Assembly (NCBI RefSeq): GCF_007860095.1
Contig: NZ_SJPT01000008.1
Span: forward strand, 109,461 to 173,460
Origin: Novipirellula galeiformis
GTDB lineage: Bacteria > Planctomycetota > Planctomycetia > Pirellulales > Pirellulaceae
Direction of reading: 5' to 3'
DNA length: 64,000 nt
Of this stretch, positions 9,239 through 17,806 are shown piece by piece (position 1 is the first letter of the stretch; every line of letters begins with the position of its first letter). The translations under genes were made by a program, and so were the position numbers. The notes beneath the pieces were generated by a model that made no database searches, was not told the DNA's origin, and was given only the letters and a program-made list of their open reading frames with translations.

Positions 9239-10166
9239 GAACGACAGCGTCGAGCACGTCATCGATCTCTCGCAGCGTGGCATCGTCGAGCTCGACTCCG
9301 ACGGCGGCAACGTTCTGGTGAATTTGCTGCGGATGCGTGGCGCCGATGATGGCCGAGCTGACACATTCCTGCTTGAGCACCCAGGCCAGCGCTAGCTGAG
9401 ACATCGACAACGAAAGTCGCTCAGCGATGGGGCGAAGGCGTTGGACCGACTCCAGTACGCGATCCTCGGTGAATCGCCGGATCCCTCTCGCTGCGGCTCG
9501 CGAGTTGCTCGGGGGACGCTCGTTCGGCGTATACTTTCCCGTCAAAACCCCTTGCGCCAAGGGAGACCACACAATCTGGCCGATGCCAAGTTTTTTGCAC
9601 AGCGGAAAGACTTCGGGTTCCGGCTTGCGGTACAGCATCGAGTACTGCGGTTGGCTGGAAACGAAACGCTTCACGTGCTCGATGGCATTGGCGGACTTGA
9701 TCCGTCGAGGCGACCATTCGCTGAACCCGATATACCGCGCCTTGCCCGCATCGACGACCTCACTCATCGCCCGCATCGTCTCTTCGAGCGGCGTGTCGTA
9801 ATCGAAGCGATGGCATTGATACAAGTCAACATAATCGGTTCGCAATCGCTGCAGCGACGCATCGATTTGCTTATGTATCTGCGCGCGTGAGAGTCCCTGG
9901 TCGGTGTCGGACATGGGGAAATAGACCTTCGTCGCCAAGATGTACTGATCACGCTTGTAGGGTGACAGCAATTCTCCGAGCAAAGATTCTGCGGCGCCGC
10001 GGCCATACATGTTGGCGGTGTCAAAAAAGTTGATTCCCAGCTCAAAGGCGCTCTGGACACAGTCACGCGTTGCTTCGCGATCGACTGAGACGCCATACGT
10101 CAGCCACGATCCAAGTGCAATCTCCGAGACGTGAAGGTCGCTGTTACCGAGTTGTCGAAATCGCAT
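9231..10166 (-). CDS. Aldo/keto reductase
   Basis: 311 residues, full-length (beta/alpha)8 NADPH-dependent aldo/keto reductase. The catalytic tetrad is present: D49 and Y54 in FDTANMYG, K80 in ATKVYFP, H119 in YQCHRFDYD. NADP-site features ALAWVLKQ and AIIGATHPQQI are near the C-terminus. The LGNSDLHVSEIALGSW start and overall length resemble the AKR6/Kv-beta and L-glyceraldehyde-3-phosphate reductase-like group. The physiological carbonyl substrate cannot be read. Not tightly linked to neighbours. Confidence 0.92.
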   Translation of the reverse strand: MRFRQLGNSDLHVSEIALGSWLTYGVSVDREATRDCVQSAFELGINFFDTANMYGRGAAESLLGELLSPYKRDQYILATKVYFPMSDTDQGLSRAQIHKQIDASLQRLRTDYVDLYQCHRFDYDTPLEETMRAMSEVVDAGKARYIGFSEWSPRRIKSANAIEHVKRFVSSQPQYSMLYRKPEPEVFPLCKKLGIGQIVWSPLAQGVLTGKYTPNERPPSNSRAAARGIRRFTEDRVLESVQRLRPIAERLSLSMSQLALAWVLKQECVSSAIIGATHPQQIHQNVAAVGVELDDATLREIDDVLDAVVRR

Positions 10167-10651
10167 TTACAAACCATTGCCTCCGCTTGTGTAAAGCAAA
10201 AGATGCACCGGTCCCGCGGCCGCAAAGGTCCATTCCGAACTGCGGGGGATCGACCTTCGGCTTAGACGCATTTTAATTTTGATGTAGCTACCGTCGCGGT
10301 CGCGGTGGACCACGTTCTGGCGAACGTAGCATGCGGTATGCTGGCCACGTCATTTTTCAAAATGCATCTCGACCCTAAACAAGGCACTCCTAATCTTAAT
10401 CGTACTCTTATTCCCGTCTGCGCAAGCCCCGCTGGACCGTAACCAACCGAAGAAGATTAAGGTTAAGATTGAGATTAGGATTACGATTAAGAAACAAAAG
10501 AAGGCAAAGCCATGCGACCGTTTCGATCCGAGAAACGGGATATCGTCATTCAACTGAAATCGTCAGTTGCGTTGAGATGCATCCGTGTCAACGTGGCGTG
10601 AATCCGCAGGCTCATCGTCCTTCTTCTCCAAGATTCTCGCTTGTTTAAGCC
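10167..10651. other. Intergenic region holding repeat element copy A and an A/T-rich direct-repeat tract
   Basis: 485 bases without a credible gene. Element copy A is at about 10263-10368. Beyond it, 10381-10410 reads like alternating TTAATC/CTTATTC words, and 10450-10490 carries their inverse (GATTAAGG, AAGATTGAGATTAGG, ATTACGATTAAG). The result is a degenerate inverted arrangement of short ATTA-type words around about 10430. A 67-codon minus-strand frame across this tract has no recognisable features. Confidence 0.45.
10263..10368 (+). repeat. ~100-bp palindromic dispersed element, copy A
   Basis: One of five related copies in the window. Outer ends are imperfect inverted repeats (CGCATTTTAATTTTGATG at left; CACGTCATTTTTCAAAATGC at right). 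Inside are GTAGCTACCGT, GGTGGACCACG and the self-complementary CGTTCTGGCGAACG. No coding capacity, so it would have to be mobilised in trans if it is a MITE-like element. Intergenic location. Confidence 0.75.
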
Positions 10652-11350
10652 CTAGATGCGATTGACGCCGGACTCTTTCACCCGCTCGTTCGCGACGTCC
10701 TTCAATGTCGCGTAGATCGTGCCGTCATACTCGGTACAGATGGGAGGCAAGGGGCGGCGTTGCCAATAGTTGACTAATAACGTCAATCGCAATTCCTCCG
10801 CTTCCTGTTCCGCCTTCGGGTTGGGGATGACACCATGGCGCAGCGTTCCGGGGAAAACGACATAGTGATTGGGCACGGCGTCCACTGATTTTCCGAATTC
10901 CGCTTTTTCGGGAATCATTGACTTGCCATCGGGTGCCAGGACTTGATCGAGAATCAGGGTGGGACTCGATGGAAACGAATTCAGATAAAGAACGCTGGAG
11001 AGAATCGGATGAATGGATTGATCGGTTTTTTTCTTCAGAGCCAGATCTTGGTCAAAGTGCAATCGCAATTCTTTGCCATAACCCAACCGTCCTAGCCACC
11101 ATTCCATGCCAATGCATTGTGGACCAGGGTCCACCTGTTCTAAGAGTGCCACAACCGCTTCTTCGGCGACGTTGGTGGGTTCCGCATCTCGCGGGAACCA
11201 GAATGTCGTCGTGTAGCTACCGTTACCCTTCATCCGCTCATAGCCCAGTGCACGAACGGCGTAGGCGAGGCGCGTAAAAATTGCATCGGGCAAGGCATCT
11301 TCAATCAAACCGATTTCAGCGACGGGGGCCGAGTTTTGAGGTTCACTCAT
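10652..11350 (-). CDS. 2OG-Fe(II) oxygenase-like protein
   Basis: 232 residues, soluble. The likely iron ligands form a HxD...H pattern: H98 and D100 in LRLHFDQD, and H172 in FPGTLRHGVIP. R188 in EELRLTLLVNYW is well placed to bind 2-oxoglutarate. The surrounding strands (SSVLYLN, PTLILDQ, NHYVVFPG) fit the double-stranded beta-helix fold. Known family members hydroxylate proteins or small molecules; the substrate here is unknown. The assignment comes from motif geometry rather than recognition of a named subfamily. It stands alone between two intergenic regions that contain repeats. Confidence 0.6.
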   Translation of the reverse strand: MSEPQNSAPVAEIGLIEDALPDAIFTRLAYAVRALGYERMKGNGSYTTTFWFPRDAEPTNVAEEAVVALLEQVDPGPQCIGMEWWLGRLGYGKELRLHFDQDLALKKKTDQSIHPILSSVLYLNSFPSSPTLILDQVLAPDGKSMIPEKAEFGKSVDAVPNHYVVFPGTLRHGVIPNPKAEQEAEELRLTLLVNYWQRRPLPPICTEYDGTIYATLKDVANERVKESGVNRI

Positions 11351-11987
11351 CTGGTTGCTCTCCGTGGAAGTGCCTGGTTTCTTGCCACTGATGTTACCCC
11401 TCTGCGGTGCGGTGTGCCAATGGTTTTTAAGTAGAGGAAGCTAGAAATGAAGCAAAAAAGGAGAGCCCATCGGCAGCCAAGGGGACCGAGATCGCTCGGC
11501 GGGGAACCACGGCTAGGCGCGGATATTTCCTAACCCGACGCGTAAGTTTTGACGTTGCGCTTTTGTATTTAGGGGCAAAGCCCCGGAAGTTTGCCTAGCC
11601 CAGCCCAACGGGCTGGGGCCGAGAAAACCAATGAATTGAAGGGCCAACGGCCCGGTCGATAGTTCGCATCCATCGCCGGCGCCTAGCAATCGGCCGGGCC
11701 GTTGGCCCTTAGGTTCGTGTGCATCGAAGACCTGGCCCGTTGGACTAGGCTGGGCAAATTGCTGGGCCTTCGGCCCGGAGAGACTCCGCTGGGTTGCTTG
11801 CCACGGATCTTGTGGCGCCAAAGTAGATGGCATTGGGCTAACGCCATGCGGCGAGAGCATTTTTAATTTTGATGTACATCGTGTCGCCCGACGGTGGACC
11901 GCGTTCTGGCGAACGCAGCTACGGTTTGAATCCCACGTCATTTTTGAGAATGCGGCTAATTTTGTAGACAGACTTCTGCCTAGGCAT
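11351..11987. repeat. Intergenic cluster of GC-stem hairpins with CAACG-type loops
   Basis: 637 bases, no credible gene. It contains CAGCCC-AAC-GGGCTG at about 11600-11618 and a perfect 16-base inverted repeat AGGGCCAACGGCCCGG at 11640-11655 with its complement at 11694-11709. Further GGGCC words run to about 11780. GGCTAACGCCATGCGGC at about 11837-11853 echoes GGCTAACGCCCAAGCGGC at about 107-124. Element copy B follows. A 175-codon minus frame through the block is a composition artefact. Confidence 0.6.
11854..11957 (+). repeat. ~100-bp palindromic dispersed element, copy B
   Basis: Same element as copy A in the same orientation: GAGAGCATTTTTAATTTTG at left, central GACGGTGGACCGCG and CGTTCTGGCGAACGCAGC, then CCCACGTCATTTTTGAGAATGC at right in shortened form. 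It ends about 30 bases beyond the stop codon of the minus-strand unknown gene ending at 11988. Confidence 0.8.
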
Positions 11988-12974
11988 TTAGGCAAGCTCG
12001 ATGTCGTCGTTTGCCCGGCAGACGCGGTCATGGAATTCACAAACGCCTGTCACTTGTCGCGAGACGCGATGAATGGCCCCAATCGCTTTGACAAAACGAC
12101 AGGCTGCGTAGTTTGCCGCGGTGGCTTCATATTTTTCGACCCAAGCGTGGCGGACGGGAATCTGCGTTTGTTTGATTGGCCACACGCCCGGTCGCGGCTT
12201 TAAGTGGTCAACGATACCGATTCGCCAAGGCTTTGCGGTGAGCCGAGCGCGAAAACAGTTTTGCTTCTGACACATGACCGCATAAGTACGATCGACACCG
12301 AGCGACTTGAAGGCCGCGTCAACTTGGGAAGACCGGGGATCAAAGGTGGCGTGCATCGCCAAAACTCGAAATCCATTGGGCGTTCGATAGATCCGCAGAT
12401 GCCATTCGGGATGGGTGCGGGTGAAGTGATCGAATCGTCGCAACGCAATCGGCTCGTGTCCGCCCCTGAGCGTGATCGAGATTCTGTGAATCCAGTGCAG
12501 CAAGAGATGGATCGCCGTGGCAGCGATCGGCAACACTAAAATTCCCTTTGCGAGACTCTCGAGTTGCAAGCCAACTGCGATCGCGACCAAAATGGAAAAG
12601 CCCATGCTGATCAAGAATGTCGTGCAGGAATCGGGTTCGGTCGCTTGGAAATCGACATCGGCAAAGAAGACATCGGGCGTGTTCAAGCACCTCGCGCCGT
12701 ACGAGTTTCGGCTGACGACGTGTTCGCCAAAACGTTCAATCACCTCCTCGCGAATGGGAAGTCCATCGGCTCCGTTGTAGCGTACTTTCAATTCCCGACG
12801 CGGTAATGTTTCACCGCGAACAATTCGATCCAACGCATCTCGGACGCGATCGTCCGCGTGTCGCTGAGCCTCTTCAACACTGGTGTTGGACCAGCCAAAT
12901 CGCCGCACCGTGATTTGGCGTTCGGAATCACGTTTCTGAATACGTGACTCCGCCCAAAATTCAGGAACAATCAT
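11988..12974 (-). CDS. Unknown protein with two TM segments and a DxD motif
   Basis: 328 residues from ATG 12974; an upstream in-frame ATG at 13052 lies inside repeat copy C, so the shorter form is preferred. The family is not named here. Visible order: a charged N-terminal region (1-100), the motif DVFFADVDF with D106 and D108, two adjacent hydrophobic helices (about 118-136 and 143-162), then RIYRTPNGFRVLAMH (H208) and FRARLTAKPWRIG. The pattern hhhDhD plus a later basic, His-containing strand is loosely reminiscent of archaeo-eukaryotic primase-type active sites, but the fold is unproven and a TM pair between the motifs would be unusual. Function unknown; probably real because the frame is long and well composed. 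Confidence 0.7.
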   Translation of the reverse strand: MIVPEFWAESRIQKRDSERQITVRRFGWSNTSVEEAQRHADDRVRDALDRIVRGETLPRRELKVRYNGADGLPIREEVIERFGEHVVSRNSYGARCLNTPDVFFADVDFQATEPDSCTTFLISMGFSILVAIAVGLQLESLAKGILVLPIAATAIHLLLHWIHRISITLRGGHEPIALRRFDHFTRTHPEWHLRIYRTPNGFRVLAMHATFDPRSSQVDAAFKSLGVDRTYAVMCQKQNCFRARLTAKPWRIGIVDHLKPRPGVWPIKQTQIPVRHAWVEKYEATAANYAACRFVKAIGAIHRVSRQVTGVCEFHDRVCRANDDIELA

Positions 12975-13413
12975 TCCATTTTCTTTTCTAGAACATTTTG
13001 AAAAATGAAGTGGGAAGCATACCGTAGCTGCGTTCGCAAGAATGTGGTCCAACGTCGGGCGACGGTAGCCACATCAAAATGAAAGAGGCACTGATTCCAA
13101 GGGGACGGGACTCCAAGAAGCGGAAGCCCAGTTCGAGGTTTACGGCGAAATCAACGCGACGGGCGGCGCCTCCCTTTTAACATAGCCCCGATCGCGAATC
13201 TTGATACCACACCCATCCTTGCTTCGCTTCCTTATTCAGCCCCTCGCCCATCCCCCTCGCCCAGCACAGAGGGATCGGCACGCGGGGCACCGAGTCTGCC
13301 GCTACGTTTTTGCCCCAGTTCTGGGCGTTCAACATCGGTTACAATGCTCGACATGAATGCCGAACGTCCCATGAGGCGACTTCGAGGGCTGAGGGCTGGA
13401 CCACATTACTTGG
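12975..13413. other. Divergent intergenic region with element copy C
   Basis: 439 bases between the minus-strand unknown gene and the plus-strand MDR dehydrogenase. It holds element copy C close to the left gene's start. Nothing else identifiable in 13092-13413, which presumably contains the promoter of the dehydrogenase. Confidence 0.4.
12988..13091 (-). repeat. ~100-bp palindromic dispersed element, copy C
   Basis: Reverse orientation relative to copies A, B and D: CTAGAACATTTTGAAAAATG at left, then CCGTAGCTGCGTTCGCAAG, GTGGTCCAACGTCGG, and GCCACATCAAAATG at right. It sits 14 bases upstream of the start of the minus-strand unknown gene, so it would lie in that gene's leader or promoter. 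Confidence 0.75.
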
Positions 13414-13431
13414 ATGCGAAAAGTGAAAATG

Positions 13432-14457
13432 ATGAAATCTGCTGCGGTTGTGAACTTTGCTCCCGAGAAGGGGTGCGTCGAGATCCGTGAGATTGATCGT
13501 CCGGTGATCGGGCCCGATGACGTGCTGTTGGAGGTTGCCAACGTCGGTGTCTGTGGTAGCGATTTGCATCAATGGACCGCGGATCATTCTTGGCCGGTTA
13601 ACTATCCAGTGGTGCTGGGGCACGAATTTGGCGGTCATCTGGTTGAGTTGGGCGCGAATGTCCAGGGTTGGGCCGAAGGCGACCGCGTCGTCAGCGAGAC
13701 CGCCGCGATCATAGACCCGCAAAATCCCATGTCACGCCGTGGACTCTACAACCTCGATCCCACTCGCAAAGGGTTTGGTTATGGGGTGAACGGTGCGATG
13801 ACGAAATATGTCAGCGTGCCGGCGCGGATTCTGCATGCGGTGCCCGATGCGTTGCCGTTTGAACATGCCTGTCTGACCGAACCCTGTTGTGTCGCCTATA
13901 ACGCCGTGGTCAAAAACGCTCACATCGAACCAGGCGACCGCATCGTCGTGCTTGGCCCCGGTACGATTGGGATCCTGTGCGCGGCGATGGCGCGACTGTG
14001 TGGCGCCGAGGTCGCACTGGTAGGACTCGAGTCGGATCGCCACCGCTTAGAGATCGCTAAACAATATGGTTGCGAAGCGATCATCGGTGACGCCAAGCCG
14101 TGGGCGCTCCAGCGAGATGGACTCGGGTGCGACGGAGTGATCGACGCAGCCGGGGCCAGTATCACGCTGCAGATCGCGATGGACTTGGTTCGCCCGGCGG
14201 GTTGGATTTCCAAGGTCGGTTGGGGCCCGCAACCTCTCGGCTTTAATCTCGACCCGTTGGTGCAAAAGAACGTGCGACTACAAGGCAGTTTCAGCCACAA
14301 TTGGCCGATCTGGGAACGCGTGATCGCGCTGCTGACCAGTGGCCAATTGGACGTCAAACCGATCATCGGCGGCGTGTGGCCGATCACCCAGTGGCACGAA
14401 GCGTTTGAGAAAATGCACCGCGGCGAGGTCGTCAAATCGGTGCTGAAACCCGTTTAA
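13432..14457 (+). CDS. Zinc-type MDR alcohol/polyol dehydrogenase lacking structural-zinc cysteines
   Basis: About 341 residues from ATG 13432; ATG 13414 and 13429 are also in frame. The catalytic-zinc motifs NVGVCGSDLH and GHEFGGHL and the NAD(P) loop VVLGPGTIGILCA are present. The four-cysteine structural zinc lobe normally following the GDRVV strand is replaced by DPQNPMSRRGLYNLDP, so only one zinc is expected. Medium-chain dehydrogenases of this kind oxidise polyols, threonine or sugar alcohols. The sugar isomerase 75 bases downstream suggests carbohydrate catabolism (inference). Confidence 0.85.
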   Translation: MKSAAVVNFAPEKGCVEIREIDRPVIGPDDVLLEVANVGVCGSDLHQWTADHSWPVNYPVVLGHEFGGHLVELGANVQGWAEGDRVVSETAAIIDPQNPMSRRGLYNLDPTRKGFGYGVNGAMTKYVSVPARILHAVPDALPFEHACLTEPCCVAYNAVVKNAHIEPGDRIVVLGPGTIGILCAAMARLCGAEVALVGLESDRHRLEIAKQYGCEAIIGDAKPWALQRDGLGCDGVIDAAGASITLQIAMDLVRPAGWISKVGWGPQPLGFNLDPLVQKNVRLQGSFSHNWPIWERVIALLTSGQLDVKPIIGGVWPITQWHEAFEKMHRGEVVKSVLKPV

Positions 14458-14532
14458 CCCTTCGTTCCATCATCACGTTGACTTCACCCTAGTCCCGCGA
14501 GCGGAATCGCGGGGCGATCAATCGGATCGACC

Positions 14533-15420
14533 ATGCCAAAACTTGCTGCCTTTCCCAAAGCGTTCATGCAGGCCCTCTGTAAAGACGGCACGATGACGGT
14601 GTCACAGTGGATTGAACTCGCCGTGAAACTTGATATCCAAGGACTCGAGTGGTACGCCGGTTTTCTAGAGATGGCCGACGAAGCAAATTGGCCACGGTTT
14701 CGCAAGCAGGTCGAAGACCATGGCAAGGTGATTCCGATGATGTGTTGCTCACCCGACTTTACCCACCCCGATGCGGCGTTTCGGGAGCAAGAGATCGTTA
14801 AACAGAAACGCTGGATCGAGATGACCCACGCGCTCGGCGGGTCGTATTGCCGTGTGCTCAGCGGCCAACGGCGACCTCAGCTGACGATTGACGAAGGGGT
14901 CAAGTATGCGGCCGATTCGATCGAAGCTTGTTTGCCATTCGCCGAGCAACGCGGCATCACGTTGATCATCGAGAATCATTACAAGGATGATTTTTGGGAG
15001 TACCCTGAGTTTGCACAAAAGATGGATGTCTTCTGTCAACTCGTCGACCGCATCGACCACTCTCACTTTGGCGTCAATTACGACCCCAGCAACACGTATC
15101 TCGCTGGAGAGGACCCGCTCGAGCTGCTCCGCCGCGTTTCCGATCACGTTGTCACGATGCATGCCAGTGATCGCTATTTGAAGGAAGGCACGCTGGAGGA
15201 CTTGCGCCGCGAAGAAGGGGGGGCGACCGGTTATGCGAAGCGGCTCAGTCATGGCGAAATCGGTCAAGGGTTGAATGACTACGATGCGATCTTTAGTGAA
15301 CTGAAACGAGTCGGCTTCGATGGTTGGATCAGTATCGAAGACGGCGTCGACGGCATGGACCAACTCGCCCGCAGCGTCGAGTTTCTGAAACGAAAGATCG
15401 CCCAGTATTGGCCCACTTAA
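14533..15420 (+). CDS. Sugar phosphate isomerase/epimerase-like TIM-barrel protein
   Basis: 295 residues of the xylose-isomerase-like AP-endonuclease-2 fold. Candidate metal ligands occur at the expected strand ends: E147 (IIENHY), D184 (NYDPSN), H210 (VVTMHASD) and E279 (ISIEDG). Such proteins epimerise or isomerise ketoses or inositol derivatives in the cytoplasm. No signal peptide. It lies directly downstream of the MDR dehydrogenase on the same strand, a common pairing for uptake-linked sugar or polyol oxidation; exact substrate unknown. Confidence 0.87.
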   Translation: MPKLAAFPKAFMQALCKDGTMTVSQWIELAVKLDIQGLEWYAGFLEMADEANWPRFRKQVEDHGKVIPMMCCSPDFTHPDAAFREQEIVKQKRWIEMTHALGGSYCRVLSGQRRPQLTIDEGVKYAADSIEACLPFAEQRGITLIIENHYKDDFWEYPEFAQKMDVFCQLVDRIDHSHFGVNYDPSNTYLAGEDPLELLRRVSDHVVTMHASDRYLKEGTLEDLRREEGGATGYAKRLSHGEIGQGLNDYDAIFSELKRVGFDGWISIEDGVDGMDQLARSVEFLKRKIAQYWPT

Positions 15421-15559
15421 CGCAACTCGCGTTCGTCACGCAACTGTCGATCCCATCAGCCGCAGGCGCGTTAGCGTCCGGTTCCCCCCGCTTGCGCCCT
15501 GTCGTCCATCGTGAATCCGATAAATCGCAGTAAATCAAACGCCGCTTAGGAACATCACC

Positions 15560-16837
15560 ATGATGCAACGTCGCTCCTTTTTGCAAGCTAGTCTGGCGAC
15601 AACGCTTGCCACGTCATTAGGAAAAACGGTCATAGCAGCTCAGGGCGGGCGCCCTCAAATCCTGCTTCGCTCGTCGTGGCAGGTGGCTAACATTGGTGAC
15701 ATCGCGCATACGCCGGGAGTGTTGGCGCTGCTGGAAAAACACCTTCCCAATGCCGACGTCGTCCTCTGGGCATCTTATGATTTGACGGAGGAAGTGGCCG
15801 CGATGGAGCATCGACGTTTTCCAACACTGCGAATCGTCAAAGGGGCAATCGGTGCTGGCGGAAACGCATCCAACGCGGAGCTACAAACCGCGATTGACGA
15901 GTGTGATTTTTTGTTGCACGGTTCGGGCCCGTCGTTGGTCGCCGCACGCGATGTCGCTGCGTTTGTGCAACATGTTGGGAAACCGTTTGGCGTGTATGGG
16001 ATCACGCACGGTTCCTTCTTTTCTGGCGATGACAAGGAGTTGCTCAGCCAAGCCGAATTCGTTTTCTTTCGCGACTCGGTTTCGCTGGAGTTCGCCAAAC
16101 AGCAAGGAGTCCAAAGTCCGGTGATGGAGTTTGGACCCGACGGCGCGTTTGCTTGCGATTTGCGTGACGATGCAAAAGCGGCCCAGTTCCTCCAAGCCAA
16201 CGAGCTTGAAACTGGAAAGTTCCTCTGTTGTTTTTCGCGTTTGCGCTACACACCGTACTGGACCATCCCAAGCAAAAAACGCAAGATCGATGCGGCACGG
16301 CACGCGCGTAACGAAGCGATGAAAACGCAGGATCATGCGCCGATTCTCGAGGCCATCGTGCGTGTGATTCGCGAAACCGATTTGAAGGTGCTGTTATGCC
16401 CCGAGGACATGACTCAGATGACGGTGGGCAAAGAGAATCTGTATGACAAATTGCCCGGCGATGTCAAACCGCGAGTCGTGTGGCGCGAAAACTTCTGGCT
16501 GACCGACGAAGCGCTGAGCGTCTACGTTCGTAGCGCTGGGGTGTTTGGTAGCGAGATGCATTCACCGATCATGGCGGTCGGTAACGGCATTCCCGCGATC
16601 GTTTGCCGCTTCGCCGAACAGACGAGTAAGGGGTTCATGTGGCAAGACATCGGGCTGGGAGATTGGTTGTTCGATCTCGACGCTCCAGAGCAAGCCGCTC
16701 GAGTGCCCGATGCGGTGGTCGCGATGGCCAGCGACTTTGCAGCGGCGAAAGCCAAGACCGAAACGGCACGGCAATTTGTGCACAAGCGGCAACGTGAGAC
16801 GATGCAAGTGCTGGCGGATCAGTTTGCATCCGATTGA
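15560..16837 (+). CDS. Polysaccharide pyruvyl transferase family protein with Tat-type signal
   Basis: 425 residues. The N-terminus MMQRRSFLQASLATTLATS has the twin-arginine pattern and a hydrophobic stretch. The body matches the pyruvyl-transferase fold: NIGDIAHTPGVLALLE at the start, LLHGSGPSLV, GVYGITHG, FFRDSVSLEFAKQQG, EFGPDGAF, and late RSAGVFGSEMHSPIMAVGNGIPAI. The family usually transfers pyruvate ketals to cell-wall or exopolysaccharide sugars using cytoplasmic phosphoenolpyruvate. A Tat-exported member is therefore unusual and may act differently. Located 139 bases after the sugar isomerase. Confidence 0.78.
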   Translation: MMQRRSFLQASLATTLATSLGKTVIAAQGGRPQILLRSSWQVANIGDIAHTPGVLALLEKHLPNADVVLWASYDLTEEVAAMEHRRFPTLRIVKGAIGAGGNASNAELQTAIDECDFLLHGSGPSLVAARDVAAFVQHVGKPFGVYGITHGSFFSGDDKELLSQAEFVFFRDSVSLEFAKQQGVQSPVMEFGPDGAFACDLRDDAKAAQFLQANELETGKFLCCFSRLRYTPYWTIPSKKRKIDAARHARNEAMKTQDHAPILEAIVRVIRETDLKVLLCPEDMTQMTVGKENLYDKLPGDVKPRVVWRENFWLTDEALSVYVRSAGVFGSEMHSPIMAVGNGIPAIVCRFAEQTSKGFMWQDIGLGDWLFDLDAPEQAARVPDAVVAMASDFAAAKAKTETARQFVHKRQRETMQVLADQFASD

Positions 16838-17386
16838 GCCGCGGGCTGTAGTGCACCGGAGTACGCAGGCGATCGGGCCATCCGCAGATGGCCGTCCCAC
16901 TTATACCGGAGGACGCCCCGTTTGTATCCCGACAGGGGATTACCGAGATTAGCCGGGGGTCGCTGCGCAGTAGCGCATCCCCGGTTTTCGAAACGAATGA
17001 AACGCCGACCCCGACCGGGGTCGTGGACGGTCTGTGCCTCTTACTCGAGGGCAATGCCAGTGGTGTTCGATCCACGGCGATGAGAACTTCAGCACACTGA
17101 GGCGGACCGCACTGAGCCTGCTGAAGCACGAGAAGACAGCCAAGTGTGGAGTGAAGAACAGCCGAATCACTGCCCGATGGTACCAATCGGAGGTGCCCTT
17201 CGTTCGGACGCAGCTTTGAGTCCTGCGCGGGAGTCGTACGAAATGCTCGGAGGGGCCATTCGTGGCTGGCACCTTGGGGGCGACTCATTACAATTCAGCG
17301 CAAGGCAGTTTGCGTGGATGGATCTGTATTCCAATCCGCTGAATCATTTCTGCCAGAACTTGGCAATTGAAAATAAAGAGACTTGT
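16838..17386. other. Intergenic region containing transposase relic
   Basis: 549 bases. Left part (16838-17030) holds short GC-rich words (GACCCCGACCGGGGTC) and no gene; the right part contains the decayed transposase fragment described separately and then the leader of the TMEM14-like gene. Confidence 0.45.
17034..17219 (+). pseudogene. Relic of ISAs1-family transposase C-terminus
   Basis: The reading frame at about 17079-17190 encodes DENFSTLRRTALSLLKHEK followed by TAKCGVKNSRITARWYQSEV. This closely resembles the conserved end of ISAs1-type transposases (ENFA-LRR-AL-LLK, then a GIK-R-KAGWD-like tail). Just upstream, in another frame (about 17046-17082), EGNASGVRSTAM resembles the preceding FRED-SRVR region, implying a frameshift. 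No N-terminal domain, catalytic DDE region or terminal inverted repeats were found, so it is a short decayed remnant. Confidence 0.6.
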
Positions 17387-17701
17387 GTGGACTTTCCGGT
17401 AATCGTAACAGCAATCTTCGGAGCTTTTGTCGTCTTTGGAGGAGTGATGGGCTATGTCAAAGCGGCAAGCAAGGCTTCATTGATCGCAGGCAGCATCACT
17501 GGCGGACTCCTTCTGCTCTCAGCGTTTCTGATTGCGAGAGGCATCACAGCAGGGGCAGTTCTAGGGATCGTTGTTTCGCTACTGTTGATTGGCCAGTTTG
17601 GCCCTTCGTTGCTGAAGAAGTTCAAGATCATGCCCAACCTGCTAGTGGTCGTCCTGGGAATCATCACCGTCGGCACGCTCCTTTTTAGTTTTTTCAAATA
17701 G
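17387..17701 (+). CDS. TMEM14-family small membrane protein
   Basis: 104 residues from GTG 17387, preceded by AAAGAG at a suitable distance; a longer in-frame extension upstream runs through non-coding sequence. Four hydrophobic helices. The conserved GGVMGYVKAASKASLIAGS segment is the signature of the TMEM14/UPF0136 family, whose eukaryotic members are implicated in mitochondrial or chloroplast transport of haem or fatty acids. Bacterial function is not established. Ends with LLFSFFK. Not clearly in an operon. Confidence 0.8.
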   Translation: MDFPVIVTAIFGAFVVFGGVMGYVKAASKASLIAGSITGGLLLLSAFLIARGITAGAVLGIVVSLLLIGQFGPSLLKKFKIMPNLLVVVLGIITVGTLLFSFFK

Positions 17702-17806
17702 GTTCCGAGAATCAAAGCGGACGGCGGTCGTAGTTGGTTCCATGCGTCCATTCAAGGCCCCGTCCCCTTGGGGCGTCCTTCAATGGCTGGCACCAATCGG
17801 AGAGTC

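Noticed and set aside
10350-10553. 67-codon minus-strand frame
   Set aside because: Runs across the ATTA-type direct-repeat tract and an element end; composition unlike neighbouring genes and no recognisable motif.
11513-12040. 175-codon minus-strand frame
   Set aside because: Passes through hairpin repeats and element copy B and overlaps the 3' end of the real minus-strand gene; a composition artefact.
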